Counted from the first letter of the stretch, positions 6,953 to 16,201 are shown. The stretch is 62,119 bases of DNA from Prochlorococcus sp. HOT208_60m_813G15 (GCA_002026165.1 MWOS01000193.1:144001-206119); one strand, 5' to 3'. Notes: a model not told the origin generated them from the sequence alone. Made by a program: numbers and translations.

Positions 6953-9426
6953 CTAAGACCCATCTTTTTCAAATGCTCTTCTACACGAAAAGAATAATCT
7001 GATACTTGTTTTGTAATTTCAGGCAAGGTTTGAGCGTAGCGTTTTTCGAGCTCTTTAACGCGATTAGTTAAGGCTTGAATAATATTTTCAACCTCTGAAT
7101 TCACATCTGACCTTAGGTTATTAAACCATTTATCTATTACAACTAAATCTTTAATCTCATCAATATTCAATTTTGAATATTTCAATAAAGTTTTTTTATT
7201 AAGTTCAAGCTGTTTTTCCTTAATTCTCAAGATTAAGGAAGACTCCAAATCCACTAATTGTAGTGCTTGTTTTAAAACAACCATTTCTTCTCTGAATTCC
7301 TCTTCACCTTTTATTTCCTTCATGCGATCCTTAAGGCTAGTTTTTGTTAGCTTGCCTTTATTATTCTTTGCATCTTCGAGGAGTCCCTCTTCCCCAGAAT
7401 GATCTTCGGTTAGCGCCTCAATTTCTTGAGCAATGGCTTCACGCTGATCTACTAATTCATCAATGACTAATCTCTCTTCAGGGAAATAACGCTTTACTAC
7501 TAATTCAGGCGGAATAAGCTCAGCTTTGAATTTTTGGGTATTTTTGCCAGTACCTATGACAATATCAGGTTTTTCTTTGAATTTTTTATTCTTGTTATCA
7601 TCTATAATTTGGCGGATTTTTGCTGCATCTTCCCAACTTTCAACTGATATTTGATAAACATCATCCTGCATAACTTCAGACCAGTAAGTCATTAGGTGTT
7701 GGTAAACATCGTATTTATCTAATAGAGGAATATTTTTGAATATAGATAATAAGTTCTCTGAAATTTTCAAGATTACATCTTTTGGCTTACACCCTTGCTC
7801 AAGTGATTTAAAATATTGCTCATACTTTTCTTCCCATTTTATTAAGTGTAGTTTGATCTTTTTAGTGAAATTTAGATACTCATTTGAATTCATAATTATT
7901 GATTTTATTTGCTCATTTTGAATGCGAGGAATCAGATAATCTGGAGCATCACTTTGTTTGAATAGTGCTTCTCTTGTAGAGGTAAATATATCCCAGTAAT
8001 TTTGAAGGTCATCGATATTAGATTTAGGAATTCCACCATTCAAATGAGCTGTTAAATCATGAATATCTTCATGCTCGCTACTATCTATGTATCTGGGGAG
8101 ATTGAGATTATAGTCATTTTTCGGATCAAGTATTTCTGAGATTGGTACAAGCCGCGAAAATCCCTTTATTTGTATTTTATTATTAAATACATCTACTATT
8201 TTGTGAATATCTCTGGATCGAAGGCGATTCTTATTCCCATCTTTAATGAAACCTTTACTGGCATCGATCATAAATATATTCGCGCGAGATGCCGCATGCT
8301 CCTTATCAAGAACAATGATACAGGCTGGGATACTTGTCCCATAAAACAAATTTGCAGGAAGACCAATTACTGCTTTGATATAACCACGCTTGATAATTTC
8401 TTTCCTAATAATTGCTTCCGCATTACCTCGAAATAATACTCCGTGTGGAAGAATGACTGCACCTTTGCCAGAACTTTTCAGTGAGCGAATAATGTGGAGT
8501 AAAAAGGCATAGTCTCCGTTCTTCGATGGAGGAACTCCATAGTCAAAACGACCATATAAGTCCTTAATCGTCTTTTTATTTTCATCTTTAGAAAAGCCGT
8601 TTTGCCAAGCTTTTGTAGAAAAGGGAGGATTAGCGACTACAAAATCAAATGTCTTAAGCTCAGATGCTGATATTGTGAATGCTGGAGATGCAAGAGTGCT
8701 GCTTCCGCCTGCCGCTATTTCAGCAGTTGGATTATCATGTAAGATCATATTCATTTTTGCCAGAGCGGTATTTGAAACATCTTTTTCTTGACCGTAAATA
8801 GACATTCCATTTGGGGATTCATCAGCTGCTTTTAGTAAAAGTGAACCAGATCCACATGTTGGGTCATATACTGTTTGGTCTTGCCGTACCTCTTTCCCTA
8901 TACCAATAACCTTTGCCATGATTCGTGAAACTTCAGCAGGAGTATAGAATTGCCCCTTACTTTTTCCACTTTCTGTGGCGAAGTTACGCATTAGATATTC
9001 ATAGGCATCACCAAGAAGATCATCCCCTTCAGCTCTATTACTTCGAAAATCAAGATCATTAAAAATCGAAACTAATTTAGATAGCCTATCTTGCATTTCT
9101 TTGCCTTTCCCAAGTTTGTCTTCGTCATTGAAATCAGCGATGTCAATAACGCCTTTAAGTTCGTTTGCTTCAGCAAGTTTTCCGATAGCTTTATTAATTT
9201 TGTCCCCTATTTCTTTATCACCTTTAAGTGCTACTAAATCAGAAAACCCTCCGCCTTCTGGAATTTCAACCAATGATATTGGATCACCTGCATATTTATC
9301 AGAAACATATTTTACAAAAAGCAATGTAAGTACATAATCTTTGTACTGTGAGGCATCCATCCCGCCACGTAATTCGTCGCAACTTTGCCAAAGTGATGAA
9401 TATAGTGCTGATTTTTTTATTGCCAT
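6946..9426 (-). CDS. hsdM: Type I R-M DNA methyltransferase subunit M
   Basis: 826 residues; the first ~470 are a standard HsdM. An N-terminal helical domain (SLWQSCDELRGGMD) is followed by the SAM motif DPTCGSGSLLLKA (188-200) and the catalytic NPPF (265-268) of N6-adenine methylases. A further ~350 residues follow, rich in charged helices (probable coiled coils near 660-800); this is a known long form of HsdM whose extension has no clear role. It is the first gene of the operon, preceded by a 446-base AT-rich gap that must hold the promoter. Confidence 0.95.
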   Translation of the reverse strand: MAIKKSALYSSLWQSCDELRGGMDASQYKDYVLTLLFVKYVSDKYAGDPISLVEIPEGGGFSDLVALKGDKEIGDKINKAIGKLAEANELKGVIDIADFNDEDKLGKGKEMQDRLSKLVSIFNDLDFRSNRAEGDDLLGDAYEYLMRNFATESGKSKGQFYTPAEVSRIMAKVIGIGKEVRQDQTVYDPTCGSGSLLLKAADESPNGMSIYGQEKDVSNTALAKMNMILHDNPTAEIAAGGSSTLASPAFTISASELKTFDFVVANPPFSTKAWQNGFSKDENKKTIKDLYGRFDYGVPPSKNGDYAFLLHIIRSLKSSGKGAVILPHGVLFRGNAEAIIRKEIIKRGYIKAVIGLPANLFYGTSIPACIIVLDKEHAASRANIFMIDASKGFIKDGNKNRLRSRDIHKIVDVFNNKIQIKGFSRLVPISEILDPKNDYNLNLPRYIDSSEHEDIHDLTAHLNGGIPKSNIDDLQNYWDIFTSTREALFKQSDAPDYLIPRIQNEQIKSIIMNSNEYLNFTKKIKLHLIKWEEKYEQYFKSLEQGCKPKDVILKISENLLSIFKNIPLLDKYDVYQHLMTYWSEVMQDDVYQISVESWEDAAKIRQIIDDNKNKKFKEKPDIVIGTGKNTQKFKAELIPPELVVKRYFPEERLVIDELVDQREAIAQEIEALTEDHSGEEGLLEDAKNNKGKLTKTSLKDRMKEIKGEEEFREEMVVLKQALQLVDLESSLILRIKEKQLELNKKTLLKYSKLNIDEIKDLVVIDKWFNNLRSDVNSEVENIIQALTNRVKELEKRYAQTLPEITKQVSDYSFRVEEHLKKMGLSW

Positions 9427-9872
9427 TTTACGTAAGAACTTTTAGGAAAAGCATCATAAATTTATGGAACCTTGGCAAAGAAGCCAAAATATTTTTAAGA
9501 ATTATTTATAAAATACATCAAACTATATGATATTAAATTAAGTTTTGAAGAAAATATAGTAAGGCCAAATAAAATCATTTTTAAAAAATAAGAAACTAAA
9601 AAAACTGTCAAGATTTTATTTTTTAAACTAATGAAATATTACTTATGAAAAAATTCCTTACTTGATATGCTCTAGTGAAAAAGTACATAAAAAAGGTAAG
9701 TCTTTTTCAAGATTTTGAATAACTAGATAAATGGTTTTCGATAACATAACCTAAATAAGTAGATATTGATGCACCATAGAAAATAAAAATTTTCAATTTT
9801 TATCTAAAAATCCATTTTCGTTTTATACGGCTAATTACCTTCAATACCCCCAAAGGGTTGAAAGTTATTAAT
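9427..9872. other. Intergenic region between integrase 3' end and hsdM
   Basis: No supportable gene in 446 very AT-rich bases. It must contain the hsdM promoter, reading leftward. Visible elements are an inverted repeat TTGGC/GCCAA (9472-9476, 9483-9487) in what would be the hsdM leader, a possible operator. TCAAGATTTT occurs twice (9608-9617, 9707-9716). A small hairpin lies next to the integrase stop. No tRNA fragment that would mark an attachment site is seen. Confidence 0.5.
9840..9862 (-). terminator. Hairpin just past the integrase stop
   Basis: TTCAA (9840-9844) pairs with TTGAA (9858-9862), and CCC with GGG inside, leaving a two-base bulge. It starts about 11 nt after the integrase stop codon. 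The following minus-strand sequence is not a clean T tract, so it is only a possible terminator or 3' stabiliser. Confidence 0.35.
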
Positions 9873-10838
9873 TTAAAAACTTAATTGATAGTGACTGTAT
9901 CTCATTAACATTTTTATATCCCTGTGGCCGCTGCATGCACTTATCTCTAGGGTATTCATTCCCGAACGCCACATTCTGCTTATGGCTATATGTCTTAGAT
10001 CATGAAATCTGAGAGTTTCAAGTCCGGCTTTTTTTCGGGCTTTATCGAATCCATTTCTCGCAGCACCTTTTGATAGTTCTATAACTTTCCCATTTCTCTC
10101 ATTTAATTCCTCAAGAATCTTCTGCGCCTTTTCCGGCAGAGGAACAAGCCTCAGGCCGGACGAATTATCTATGGCGGCACAATTCTTTCTATATATATAG
10201 AGTAATTTTTTCTTCAGTTCTATATTTCTCCAGGTCAGGCTCAAAAGTTCTGAGCGGTGGAACCCAGTTGTCAGAGCTAGCTTTGTGAGTGTCAGATGGT
10301 TTTTATTGGACATCTGAGACAGTTCATATAAAAGTCTTTTCTCGTCTTGATCAGTGAAAAATGGAGCTCTCGCATCCCCTGTTCCTCTTACTCTCAGTTG
10401 TCTGGCAGGGTTATCCTTTATTTCCGCTCCTCTTTCATCTCTCACCCAGTCGATCAATACTCTCAATATCCTCAGTTCTCTCATCACTGTGTTGGGTTTC
10501 ACTTTCAGTAATCTTTCATCTCGCCAGACTGCCAAATGTTTTATCTGCAGATCCTGCAGAGGAATATCTCCAAGCCAGCTTTCTGCCGTCACCCTGAGAG
10601 GATATTTTTCATTTTCCGCACTGCGGTGCAGAAGCAGCGGACCATTTATATAGTCATTGATTGCCTCTCCCAGAGTGACGGGAATGTCATTTAAAACCTT
10701 TTTTGTTCTCTCTTCGACTGCATCTGCCCAGGATTCCGCCAGATCTCTGGAAAGAAAAGTTCTGGACCTTGGACCGACATAATTCTTCCTTCTGATAAGG
10801 ACCTGCCAGCCGCTGCCGCTTCTTCTGATTGTTGCCAT
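9873..10838 (-). CDS. Tyrosine recombinase / phage-type integrase
   Basis: 321 residues from ATG 10838; a GTG at 10865 would add nine. The catalytic set is complete: R195 (TGFHRSELLSL), H279 and R282 (FHDLRH), H305 (SGHRDIK) and nucleophile Y314 (MRYSH). Residues ~55-145 form the SAM-like core-binding domain. It stops seven residues after the tyrosine, so the C-terminal tail is short. It lies just past the 3' end of tRNA-Thr and points away from it, as expected for a tRNA-targeting element. Four 60-base blocks counted by hand had 24, 26, 25 and 31 G+C, richer than most neighbouring DNA, suggesting transfer. It presumably catalyses integration and excision of the island. Confidence 0.93.
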   Translation of the reverse strand: MATIRRSGSGWQVLIRRKNYVGPRSRTFLSRDLAESWADAVEERTKKVLNDIPVTLGEAINDYINGPLLLHRSAENEKYPLRVTAESWLGDIPLQDLQIKHLAVWRDERLLKVKPNTVMRELRILRVLIDWVRDERGAEIKDNPARQLRVRGTGDARAPFFTDQDEKRLLYELSQMSNKNHLTLTKLALTTGFHRSELLSLTWRNIELKKKLLYIYRKNCAAIDNSSGLRLVPLPEKAQKILEELNERNGKVIELSKGAARNGFDKARKKAGLETLRFHDLRHIAISRMWRSGMNTLEISACSGHRDIKMLMRYSHYQLSF

Positions 10839-10892
10839 TTCGGTGTCATCGTTTGTGTGATGCACCTCCAGATATCTACCTTTAAAACAGAA

Positions 10893-10920
10893 AAGTGGAC
10901 CCGAAAACGGACGTCCACTT
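10893..10920 (-). terminator. Intrinsic terminator downstream of tRNA-Thr
   Basis: AAGTGGAC (10893-10900) is the reverse complement of GTCCACTT (10913-10920). CCG and CGG inside extend the stem, around AAAA, with a two-base bulge. On the minus strand the stem is followed by TTCTGTTTT, a U-rich tail. It would end transcription coming from tRNA-Tyr and tRNA-Thr before the integrase. Confidence 0.65.
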
Positions 10921-10940
10921 CTGAAGAATTTCTTTCTGCG

Positions 10941-10970
10941 ATAGTGGTAATCTCACTGATACCAAGCTAT
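10941..10970. repeat. Imperfect inverted repeat next to tRNA-Thr 3' end
   Basis: ATAGTGGTA (10941-10949) pairs with TACCA (10960-10964) and CTAT (10967-10970), with a two-base AG bulge; the spacer is 10 nt. It sits 8 bases from the tRNA-Thr 3' end, between the tRNA and the terminator. Its placement and shape fit a recombinase binding site, but no functional evidence is visible. Confidence 0.4.
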
Positions 10971-10978
10971 CCCTCGAG

Positions 10979-11050
<72 letters not shown>

Positions 11051-11060
11051 AATTTTAAAG

Positions 11061-11142
11061 TGGGCCGGGTTGGATTTGAACCAACGTAGGCAGAGCCAGC
11101 GGATTTACAGTCCGCCCCCTTTAACCACTCGGGCACCGACCC
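11061..11142 (-). tRNA. tRNA-Tyr (GTA anticodon)
   Basis: 82 nt class II tRNA with a long variable arm. The acceptor GGGTCGG pairs with CCGGCCC (one T-G pair). The anticodon stem is GCGGA/TCCGC with loop CTGTAAA giving GTA, and the T-loop is GGTTCAAATCC with discriminator A. No CCA is encoded. It is the upstream member of a two-tRNA unit, divergent from aroQ. Confidence 0.97.
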
Positions 11143-11238
11143 CCACTATTTGAACTTATCAGTTAATGGACACTTTTTGTGAAAATGTTTTGGTTTTTTT
11201 GTTTCTTTCTAGATAGCATTTGTAAAGAAAAGGTTTAC

Positions 11239-11685
11239 ATGATGAAGAATATCTTATTGATAAATGGGCCAAATCTAAATCTTTTGGGTACTAGAGAACC
11301 TGAAATATATGGTAATAAAACATTAAGTGATATAGAAAAAATTTTAACTAAAGTTGCTAAAGAAAAGAATATTAATCTTGAATGTTTTCAAAGTAATCAT
11401 GAAGGCGAAATAGTAGATAAAATTCAAGAGTCTGTAAAAAGTATCCAAGGTATTCTTATAAACGCTGGTGCTTTTACCCATACCTCAATTTCCATTCGAG
11501 ATGCTTTAATTGGATCAAAAATTCCATTTGTAGAGTTACACATATCAAATATTTTTAGTAGAGAAGATTTTCGTAAAGAATCTTTTCTAACTGATAAAGC
11601 TATAGGGATAATTAGTGGATTCGGCATATCTAGTTATTCTTTGGCTCTTGATGGAATAATTGAATATTTAAGAAGTAAAGATTAA
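11239..11685 (+). CDS. aroQ: 3-dehydroquinate dehydratase, type II
   Basis: 148 residues from ATG 11239, the usual length; an upstream in-frame ATG (11179) would add a hydrophobic, non-conserved stretch, so the later start (with AAAGG upstream) is preferred. The family signature [18 protein letters not shown] at the N-terminus carries the catalytic Arg and Tyr, and NAGAFTHTS and ELHISN are the substrate-binding loops. It dehydrates 3-dehydroquinate in the shikimate pathway as a dodecamer. Its stop is immediately followed by the miaE ATG. Confidence 0.95.
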   Translation: MMKNILLINGPNLNLLGTREPEIYGNKTLSDIEKILTKVAKEKNINLECFQSNHEGEIVDKIQESVKSIQGILINAGAFTHTSISIRDALIGSKIPFVELHISNIFSREDFRKESFLTDKAIGIISGFGISSYSLALDGIIEYLRSKD

Positions 11686-12294
11686 ATGCTAGTTGATTTT
11701 AAAAGGCCTTCTTCTCAAATAAAGTATTTATCTTCGTCGACCTCAGATAAGTGGATCAAACTCGCGTTATCTAATCCAATAGATATTCTTATTGACCATG
11801 CTCATTGTGAAAGAAAAGCAGCTGGAGTTGCTATTCAATTGATGTTTAGATATCCATCAGAACCAAATCTTGCAGAAGTTCTTAGTCCAATAGCGAGAGA
11901 GGAATTAGAGCATTTTGAAAAAATACTTTATTTTTTAAAGGATCTTGGACATTCTCTTGAATCCTTAAAACCGCCTCCATATGGTGCTGAATTGTCCAAG
12001 AATATAAGAAAGGAAGAGCCCAGTAGAATGCTTGATAGTTTCTTAATAGCAGGACTTATTGAAGCAAGAAGTCATGAAAGATTAAGCTTGCTTGCGCTGA
12101 ATTCTGAAGATAAATCGTTTAAATCCCTTTATGAGTCTCTGCTTGAGAGTGAGGCAAGGCATTTTGGAGTTTACTGGAAACTAGCGCAAACTAAATTCTC
12201 TAAAAATCAAACTTTCAAAAGGTTAGAGGAATTATCGGAAATTGAGTCAGCAATACTTGCTGAAACTTTTATGATGCCAAGGGTACATAGCTAA
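11686..12294 (+). CDS. miaE: tRNA-(ms2io6A37) hydroxylase
   Basis: 202 residues, full length. Diiron-binding motifs are visible: IDHAHCERKA near the N-terminus, REELEHFE (ExxH) near residue 67, EARSHERL and ESEARHF further on. The enzyme hydroxylates the isopentenyl group of modified adenosine-37 in tRNAs. The ATG abuts the aroQ stop codon, so the two are probably co-transcribed and coupled. In cyanobacteria MiaE-type ferritin-like proteins are common, and the tRNA substrate is inferred from other bacteria. Confidence 0.9.
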   Translation: MLVDFKRPSSQIKYLSSSTSDKWIKLALSNPIDILIDHAHCERKAAGVAIQLMFRYPSEPNLAEVLSPIAREELEHFEKILYFLKDLGHSLESLKPPPYGAELSKNIRKEEPSRMLDSFLIAGLIEARSHERLSLLALNSEDKSFKSLYESLLESEARHFGVYWKLAQTKFSKNQTFKRLEELSEIESAILAETFMMPRVHS

Positions 12295-12310
12295 AGATAA
12301 AAAAATAAAA

Positions 12311-13066
12311 ATGATAAAAAATAAGTTTTTAAGTTTTCTTAATCGATATAAAACTGATTTGCCAACATTAACCATCGTTGGTGTTGGGCCTGGTGATCCA
12401 TCACTTTTAACAATTGCTGCTGTAGATGCAATCAAAAAGGCTAAAGTTATAGTTTTTCCAATTTCAGATGATAATAAAAAGAGTTTCGCTGCGGAAATAG
12501 TCAAGAAATACACCAAATTTAAAAAAAATATCCCTATCATCTTCCCAATGGCTAGGAAGGACTTTGATCCAGATGAAATATGGTCTAATGCTGTAGAAAT
12601 AATTGTGAAATTCATACAAAATGGAGAATCAGTTGTTTTACTTTGTCTTGGAGATACTTCCCTGTTTGCAAGTTCTTCTAATATTTTGAGATTAATGAAA
12701 AATAATCATGCTGAAATCATTACCAAAACCATACCTGGTATTTCCTCTATTTCAGCAGCAGCAGCTTTGAATGATTTTGATTTAGTAAAAAAAGGCGAGA
12801 CCTTGATCATCAAAGAATGTCCTTCTTTGAAATCAGAATTAACATCCCTAATTAGAGAAAGTAAAGGAAATAAAACAGTCTTGGCTATCATGAAAGTTGG
12901 GAAAAGATGGAATTTAGTCAGGGATATTTTAAAAAAAGAGGATATCATCGATACATCGTTAATAGCTTTAAGTGTTGGTATGCCTGATCAAATTATTCAA
13001 TATGCTGCTCAATATAAAAAGGATTTCATGCCTTATTTTTCTCTGATTTTGATAAGGTTTGATTAA
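12311..13066 (+). CDS. cobI: Precorrin-2 C20-methyltransferase
   Basis: 251 residues of the SAM-dependent tetrapyrrole methylase family. VGVGPGDPSLLT near residue 22 is the glycine-rich SAM loop, and LCLGDTSLFASS near 110 and PGISSISAAAA near 138 are further conserved motifs. It adds the C20 methyl group to precorrin-2/cobalt-factor II in corrin (pseudo-cobalamin) synthesis. Its last base overlaps the next start. CobI is distinguished from other family members by the early position of the GVGPGDP loop and the length; the alternative is CbiL of the anaerobic route, the same step. Confidence 0.88.
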   Translation: MIKNKFLSFLNRYKTDLPTLTIVGVGPGDPSLLTIAAVDAIKKAKVIVFPISDDNKKSFAAEIVKKYTKFKKNIPIIFPMARKDFDPDEIWSNAVEIIVKFIQNGESVVLLCLGDTSLFASSSNILRLMKNNHAEIITKTIPGISSISAAAALNDFDLVKKGETLIIKECPSLKSELTSLIRESKGNKTVLAIMKVGKRWNLVRDILKKEDIIDTSLIALSVGMPDQIIQYAAQYKKDFMPYFSLILIRFD

Positions 13067-13551
13067 TGCAAAAAAAAGATAAATTCGTTGAGAATCATTT
13101 TAGATGGCCAATATGTAAGGATCTATTATTTCTTATTCTTGAAGATAGGGTTAGTGATGTTTTTGTTTGTGAATTGGTTTGGGAAAGACTTTTTTATACT
13201 AAAGAATCAACTTTGAATATTTGGGTTTCTAGCGCATTTACTCCTTCTTATTGGTCAGAAAAATTTGAAAAAGGACCTCAATTAATTTCAGAGCGACCAG
13301 CCTCAATACATCTGACTCGATCAATTCCAAAAGAATATAAACAGGGATTGAAAAATTTTCTTAATTTTAAAGGCTACAAGATTAATGAACTTTATCCAAG
13401 AAGAACTAGAAGAGCGACGGCAGTAAATTGGCTGATTTATTGGGCGATTGAAAATGATTGTTTTTCAAAAGATAGTGAATTAATGCCAAGTCCTAGTTCA
13501 CCCCCTGTTAATCCAGTTAAAGGACATTTTGGCGATCCAGAAATTAAATAA
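13066..13551 (+). CDS. Conserved cyanobacterial protein (DUF1823-like)
   Basis: 161 residues, soluble, no cysteine clusters or membrane spans. The pattern WPICKDLLFLILEDRVSD near the N-terminus and RRTRRATAVNWLIYWA near 115-130 fits the DUF1823 family, which is essentially restricted to cyanobacteria and plastid-bearing algae and has no assigned function. A Pro/Ser-rich tail (MPSPSSPPVNPV) ends it. It overlaps the cobI stop by one base. Confidence 0.75.
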   Translation: MQKKDKFVENHFRWPICKDLLFLILEDRVSDVFVCELVWERLFYTKESTLNIWVSSAFTPSYWSEKFEKGPQLISERPASIHLTRSIPKEYKQGLKNFLNFKGYKINELYPRRTRRATAVNWLIYWAIENDCFSKDSELMPSPSSPPVNPVKGHFGDPEIK

Positions 13552-13625
13552 TTTTTTTTGAAAAAGGTAAATGATTCTATTAAAGGTATAGTTGTAATGG
13601 ATAGTACTTTCTTTGGAGAGAAGAA

Positions 13626-14999
13626 TTGATTCTTCCTACAATAGCAATTATCGGAAGACCTAACGTTGGGAAATCTACCTTAGTTAATCGTCTTTGCCAA
13701 AGTAATGATGCAATAGTATTTGATAAGCCTGGTGTTACAAGAGATAGAACTTATCAAAATGCTTCATGGGGAGGTAAGGAATTTCAAATAGTTGATACTG
13801 GAGGTTTAGTTTTTGATGATGATAGTGAATTTCTCCCAGAGATAAGGACACAAGTTTTCTTAGCTCTAGAAGAGGCTTCACTCGCGTTACTGGTGGTAGA
13901 TGGGAATCAAGGCGTTACTGATGGTGATTTATCAATAGCAAAATGGTTAAGAAACTCAAGCTGTAAAACAATTGTTGCTGTTAATAAATGTGAATCGACT
14001 ACTCTAGGAATATCCCTAGCTTCAGAGTTTTGGAAATTAGGATTAGGCGAACCTAACCCTGTTTCGGCTATTCATGGTTCAGGTACTGGAGATCTTTTAG
14101 ATCTCGTTATTGGCGAACTTCCTGAAAATAATATCCAGGATGATGAAGAAAAGATAATGATGTCAATTATTGGTAGACCTAATGTTGGTAAATCTAGTTT
14201 GTTAAATTCAATCTGTGGAGAAAAAAGAGCAATAGTTAGTGATATTAGTGGTACGACAACTGATTCAATAGATACGCTTATTAAAAAAGGTGATAATTAT
14301 TGGAAAATTATTGATACTGCAGGGATTAGAAGAAAGAAAAATGTTAAATATGGCACTGAATTCTTTGGTATTAACAGAGCTTTTAAATCTATAGATAGAA
14401 GTGATGTTTGTGTTTTAGTTATAGATGCAGTTGACGGAGTAACTGATCAAGACCAGAAGCTGGCTGGGCGCATAGAAGAACAAGGCAGAGCTTGTATAAT
14501 TGTTGTTAATAAATGGGATCTTGTAGAAAAAAATAGTTCAACAATTTATCAAGTAGAAAAAGAACTTAGATCTAAACTTTATTTTTTACACTGGTCAAAG
14601 ATGATTTTTATATCTGCTCTAACTGGTCAAAGAGTTGATAATATTTTTGAGCATGCTCTTAATGCTGTAAATCAACATAGAAGAAGAGTTACAACATCTG
14701 TAGTTAATGAAGTACTTAAAGAATCAATCAGTTGGAAAAGTCCTCCAACTAAGAGAAGCGGCAAGCAAGGAAGACTTTATTACGGTACTCAAGTAAAGAA
14801 CAAACCTCCCACTTTTACTCTTTTTGTAAATGACCCTAAATTATTCGGAATAACTTATAGAAGATATATTGAAAAACAAATTAGAGTAAATTTAGGCTTT
14901 GAAGGCACACCCCTTATTTTACTTTGGAGAGGAAAACAGCAAAGAGTTTTAAATAAAGAAGTCGAAAGAGAAAATATTGAGTTAGTTCAAAAAGATTAA
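13626..14999 (+). CDS. der: Ribosome-assembly GTPase Der (EngA)
   Basis: 457 residues with two tandem GTPase domains. Both P-loops read GRPNVGKS (about residues 9 and 181). G3 motifs are DTGG and DTAG. The second G4 is NKWD, while the first is NKCE instead of NKxD, a variant I recall from cyanobacterial Der. The C-terminal KH-like domain follows. It acts in 50S maturation. The start is TTG, directly giving [15 protein letters not shown]. Its stop overlaps the next ATG. Confidence 0.97.
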   Translation: MILPTIAIIGRPNVGKSTLVNRLCQSNDAIVFDKPGVTRDRTYQNASWGGKEFQIVDTGGLVFDDDSEFLPEIRTQVFLALEEASLALLVVDGNQGVTDGDLSIAKWLRNSSCKTIVAVNKCESTTLGISLASEFWKLGLGEPNPVSAIHGSGTGDLLDLVIGELPENNIQDDEEKIMMSIIGRPNVGKSSLLNSICGEKRAIVSDISGTTTDSIDTLIKKGDNYWKIIDTAGIRRKKNVKYGTEFFGINRAFKSIDRSDVCVLVIDAVDGVTDQDQKLAGRIEEQGRACIIVVNKWDLVEKNSSTIYQVEKELRSKLYFLHWSKMIFISALTGQRVDNIFEHALNAVNQHRRRVTTSVVNEVLKESISWKSPPTKRSGKQGRLYYGTQVKNKPPTFTLFVNDPKLFGITYRRYIEKQIRVNLGFEGTPLILLWRGKQQRVLNKEVERENIELVQKD

Positions 15000-15913
15000 T
15001 GAATTTGCTAACCAAATTTTCTGTTGGTCAATACGTTCATGGTAATAGAAGTTGGCTAAGAATTATAGATAGTAGATTAAAAATAATTATCGTAATGATA
15101 TTTTTAATCACTCCAATTTGGGCAGGTCCAATATGGAGATTGAGTTTAGTTGTTTTTTTACTATTAATTACTTTTTTAAGTTTATTACCATCTAGAGTAT
15201 GGTGGCGATCATTATTTTTTCTCTCATTCTTATCACTATTAATTGGATGTATATCAATACTTGCCTCATCTGATATTCAATCTCTTGATAGCTACTTAAG
15301 AAATCCCAATGAGTTGCAAGTAGTACTTGAAAGCCAAAAAGAATGGAATATTTTGCAAATTCCTCTGCAGAAGATATGGTTTATTAATTTTGGTCCCTAC
15401 AATTTATCAAGAAAAGCCTTTGAACTAGGAATAAAAACCTCCACTTTGATATTTACCGTTATTCATAGTGTCAATTTGATGCTTTTAACCACATTGCAGG
15501 AAGACATTGTATGGGGATTAAGTTGGTTTATGTACCCATTAAGAAGGATTGGATTGCCAATTAGTAAGTGGCTTTTTCAATTGTTAATTGCATTACGTTT
15601 TATTCCTCTAGTGCAGGAAGAATTTCAAAATATTATTAAATCAGTTTCAGTTAGATCAATAAATTTTCGAAATTTAGGATTAAAGAAATCCTTTAATGTT
15701 TTATTAATTTTAGTGGAAAGGTTATTTCAAAATATATTTCTGAGAATTGATCATGGAGCTGAGTCATTACTCTCAAAGAAAAAATTTATCATAAAAACCA
15801 ATAGATTTAGAACTCTTCGTCCTTCAAAATCTATCAATGTAATTGTTAATACATTATCGATTTGTTTTATTTGCATAGCAATTTTTCTTAGAAAACTGTA
15901 TGGTGCATTATAA
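14999..15913 (+). CDS. Energy-coupling factor transporter transmembrane subunit (EcfT/CbiQ family)
   Basis: 304 residues with four to five hydrophobic spans in the N-terminal half and last 30 residues. DSRLKIIIVM near residue 22 matches the conserved DxRxK start of EcfT proteins, and the cytosolic coupling region (ALRFIPLVQEEFQNIIKSVSVR, with the Ala-Arg-Gly-type positions near 200-220) is recognisable. EcfT couples an ATPase pair to a substrate-binding S component. Neither partner is in this window, so the vitamin or metal transported is unknown. It overlaps der by one base. Confidence 0.82.
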   Translation: MNLLTKFSVGQYVHGNRSWLRIIDSRLKIIIVMIFLITPIWAGPIWRLSLVVFLLLITFLSLLPSRVWWRSLFFLSFLSLLIGCISILASSDIQSLDSYLRNPNELQVVLESQKEWNILQIPLQKIWFINFGPYNLSRKAFELGIKTSTLIFTVIHSVNLMLLTTLQEDIVWGLSWFMYPLRRIGLPISKWLFQLLIALRFIPLVQEEFQNIIKSVSVRSINFRNLGLKKSFNVLLILVERLFQNIFLRIDHGAESLLSKKKFIIKTNRFRTLRPSKSINVIVNTLSICFICIAIFLRKLYGAL

Positions 15914-15931
15914 ATAACACAATATTTTAGT

Positions 15932-16198
15932 TTGAGTTCCGAGCGTTATTTAAACCACCCAACATTTGGAATGTTGTACCAAGTATCTCCTGGGAACGAT
16001 GGGAGAGATATCTACGCGACTTTATACGCCCAAAAAATGTTTTTTTTGGTAGAGATAAAACAGAGAGAAATTTTCTTTGAAGTAATACCTTATTTAGATG
16101 CTCGTAATCAGGCAGAATTAAACCTCCAAAGAGCTAGAAAAATAGCATCAATAGAGCTACCTAAATGGGAGAATTTATTTACACAAACTTTTTTATAA
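15932..16198 (+). CDS. pipX: PII-interacting protein X, co-activator of NtcA
   Basis: 88 residues from a TTG start. YLNHPTFGMLYQV near the N-terminus and TLYAQKMFFLV near residue 30 are hallmark PipX segments (Tudor-like domain), followed by two C-terminal helices. PipX binds NtcA when nitrogen is scarce and PII when it is plentiful, linking 2-oxoglutarate/ATP sensing to transcription. It is followed 3 nt later by pipY, the conserved cyanobacterial pipX-pipY pair. Confidence 0.92.
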   Translation: MSSERYLNHPTFGMLYQVSPGNDGRDIYATLYAQKMFFLVEIKQREIFFEVIPYLDARNQAELNLQRARKIASIELPKWENLFTQTFL

Positions 16199-16201
16199 AA
16201 G

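Noticed and set aside
8170-8436. Plus-strand frame inside hsdM; similar antisense frames at 2230-2481, 3341-3580, 9101-9337, 23404-23709 and 53647-53916
   Set aside because: All are antisense to intact, well-recognised genes and give products of no recognisable family.
9427-9872. Search for a tRNA-Thr fragment as the distal attachment site
   Set aside because: No copy of the tRNA 3' end was found here or elsewhere in 1-9870, so the distal site is probably outside the window.
10354-10653. Plus-strand open frames opposite the integrase (also 10361-10597)
   Set aside because: They lie entirely antisense to a gene with a complete catalytic motif set, and their Ser/Leu-rich products match no family. 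They are by-products of the higher G+C content.
10691-10918. Minus-strand frame overlapping the integrase 5' end in another phase
   Set aside because: Its codons run through the terminator hairpin and the integrase N-terminus; the product shows no known domain.
11179-11238. N-terminal extension of aroQ ([20 protein letters not shown])
   Set aside because: Type II dehydroquinases begin just before the [10 protein letters not shown] motif; the extension is not family-like and the later ATG has a better ribosome site.
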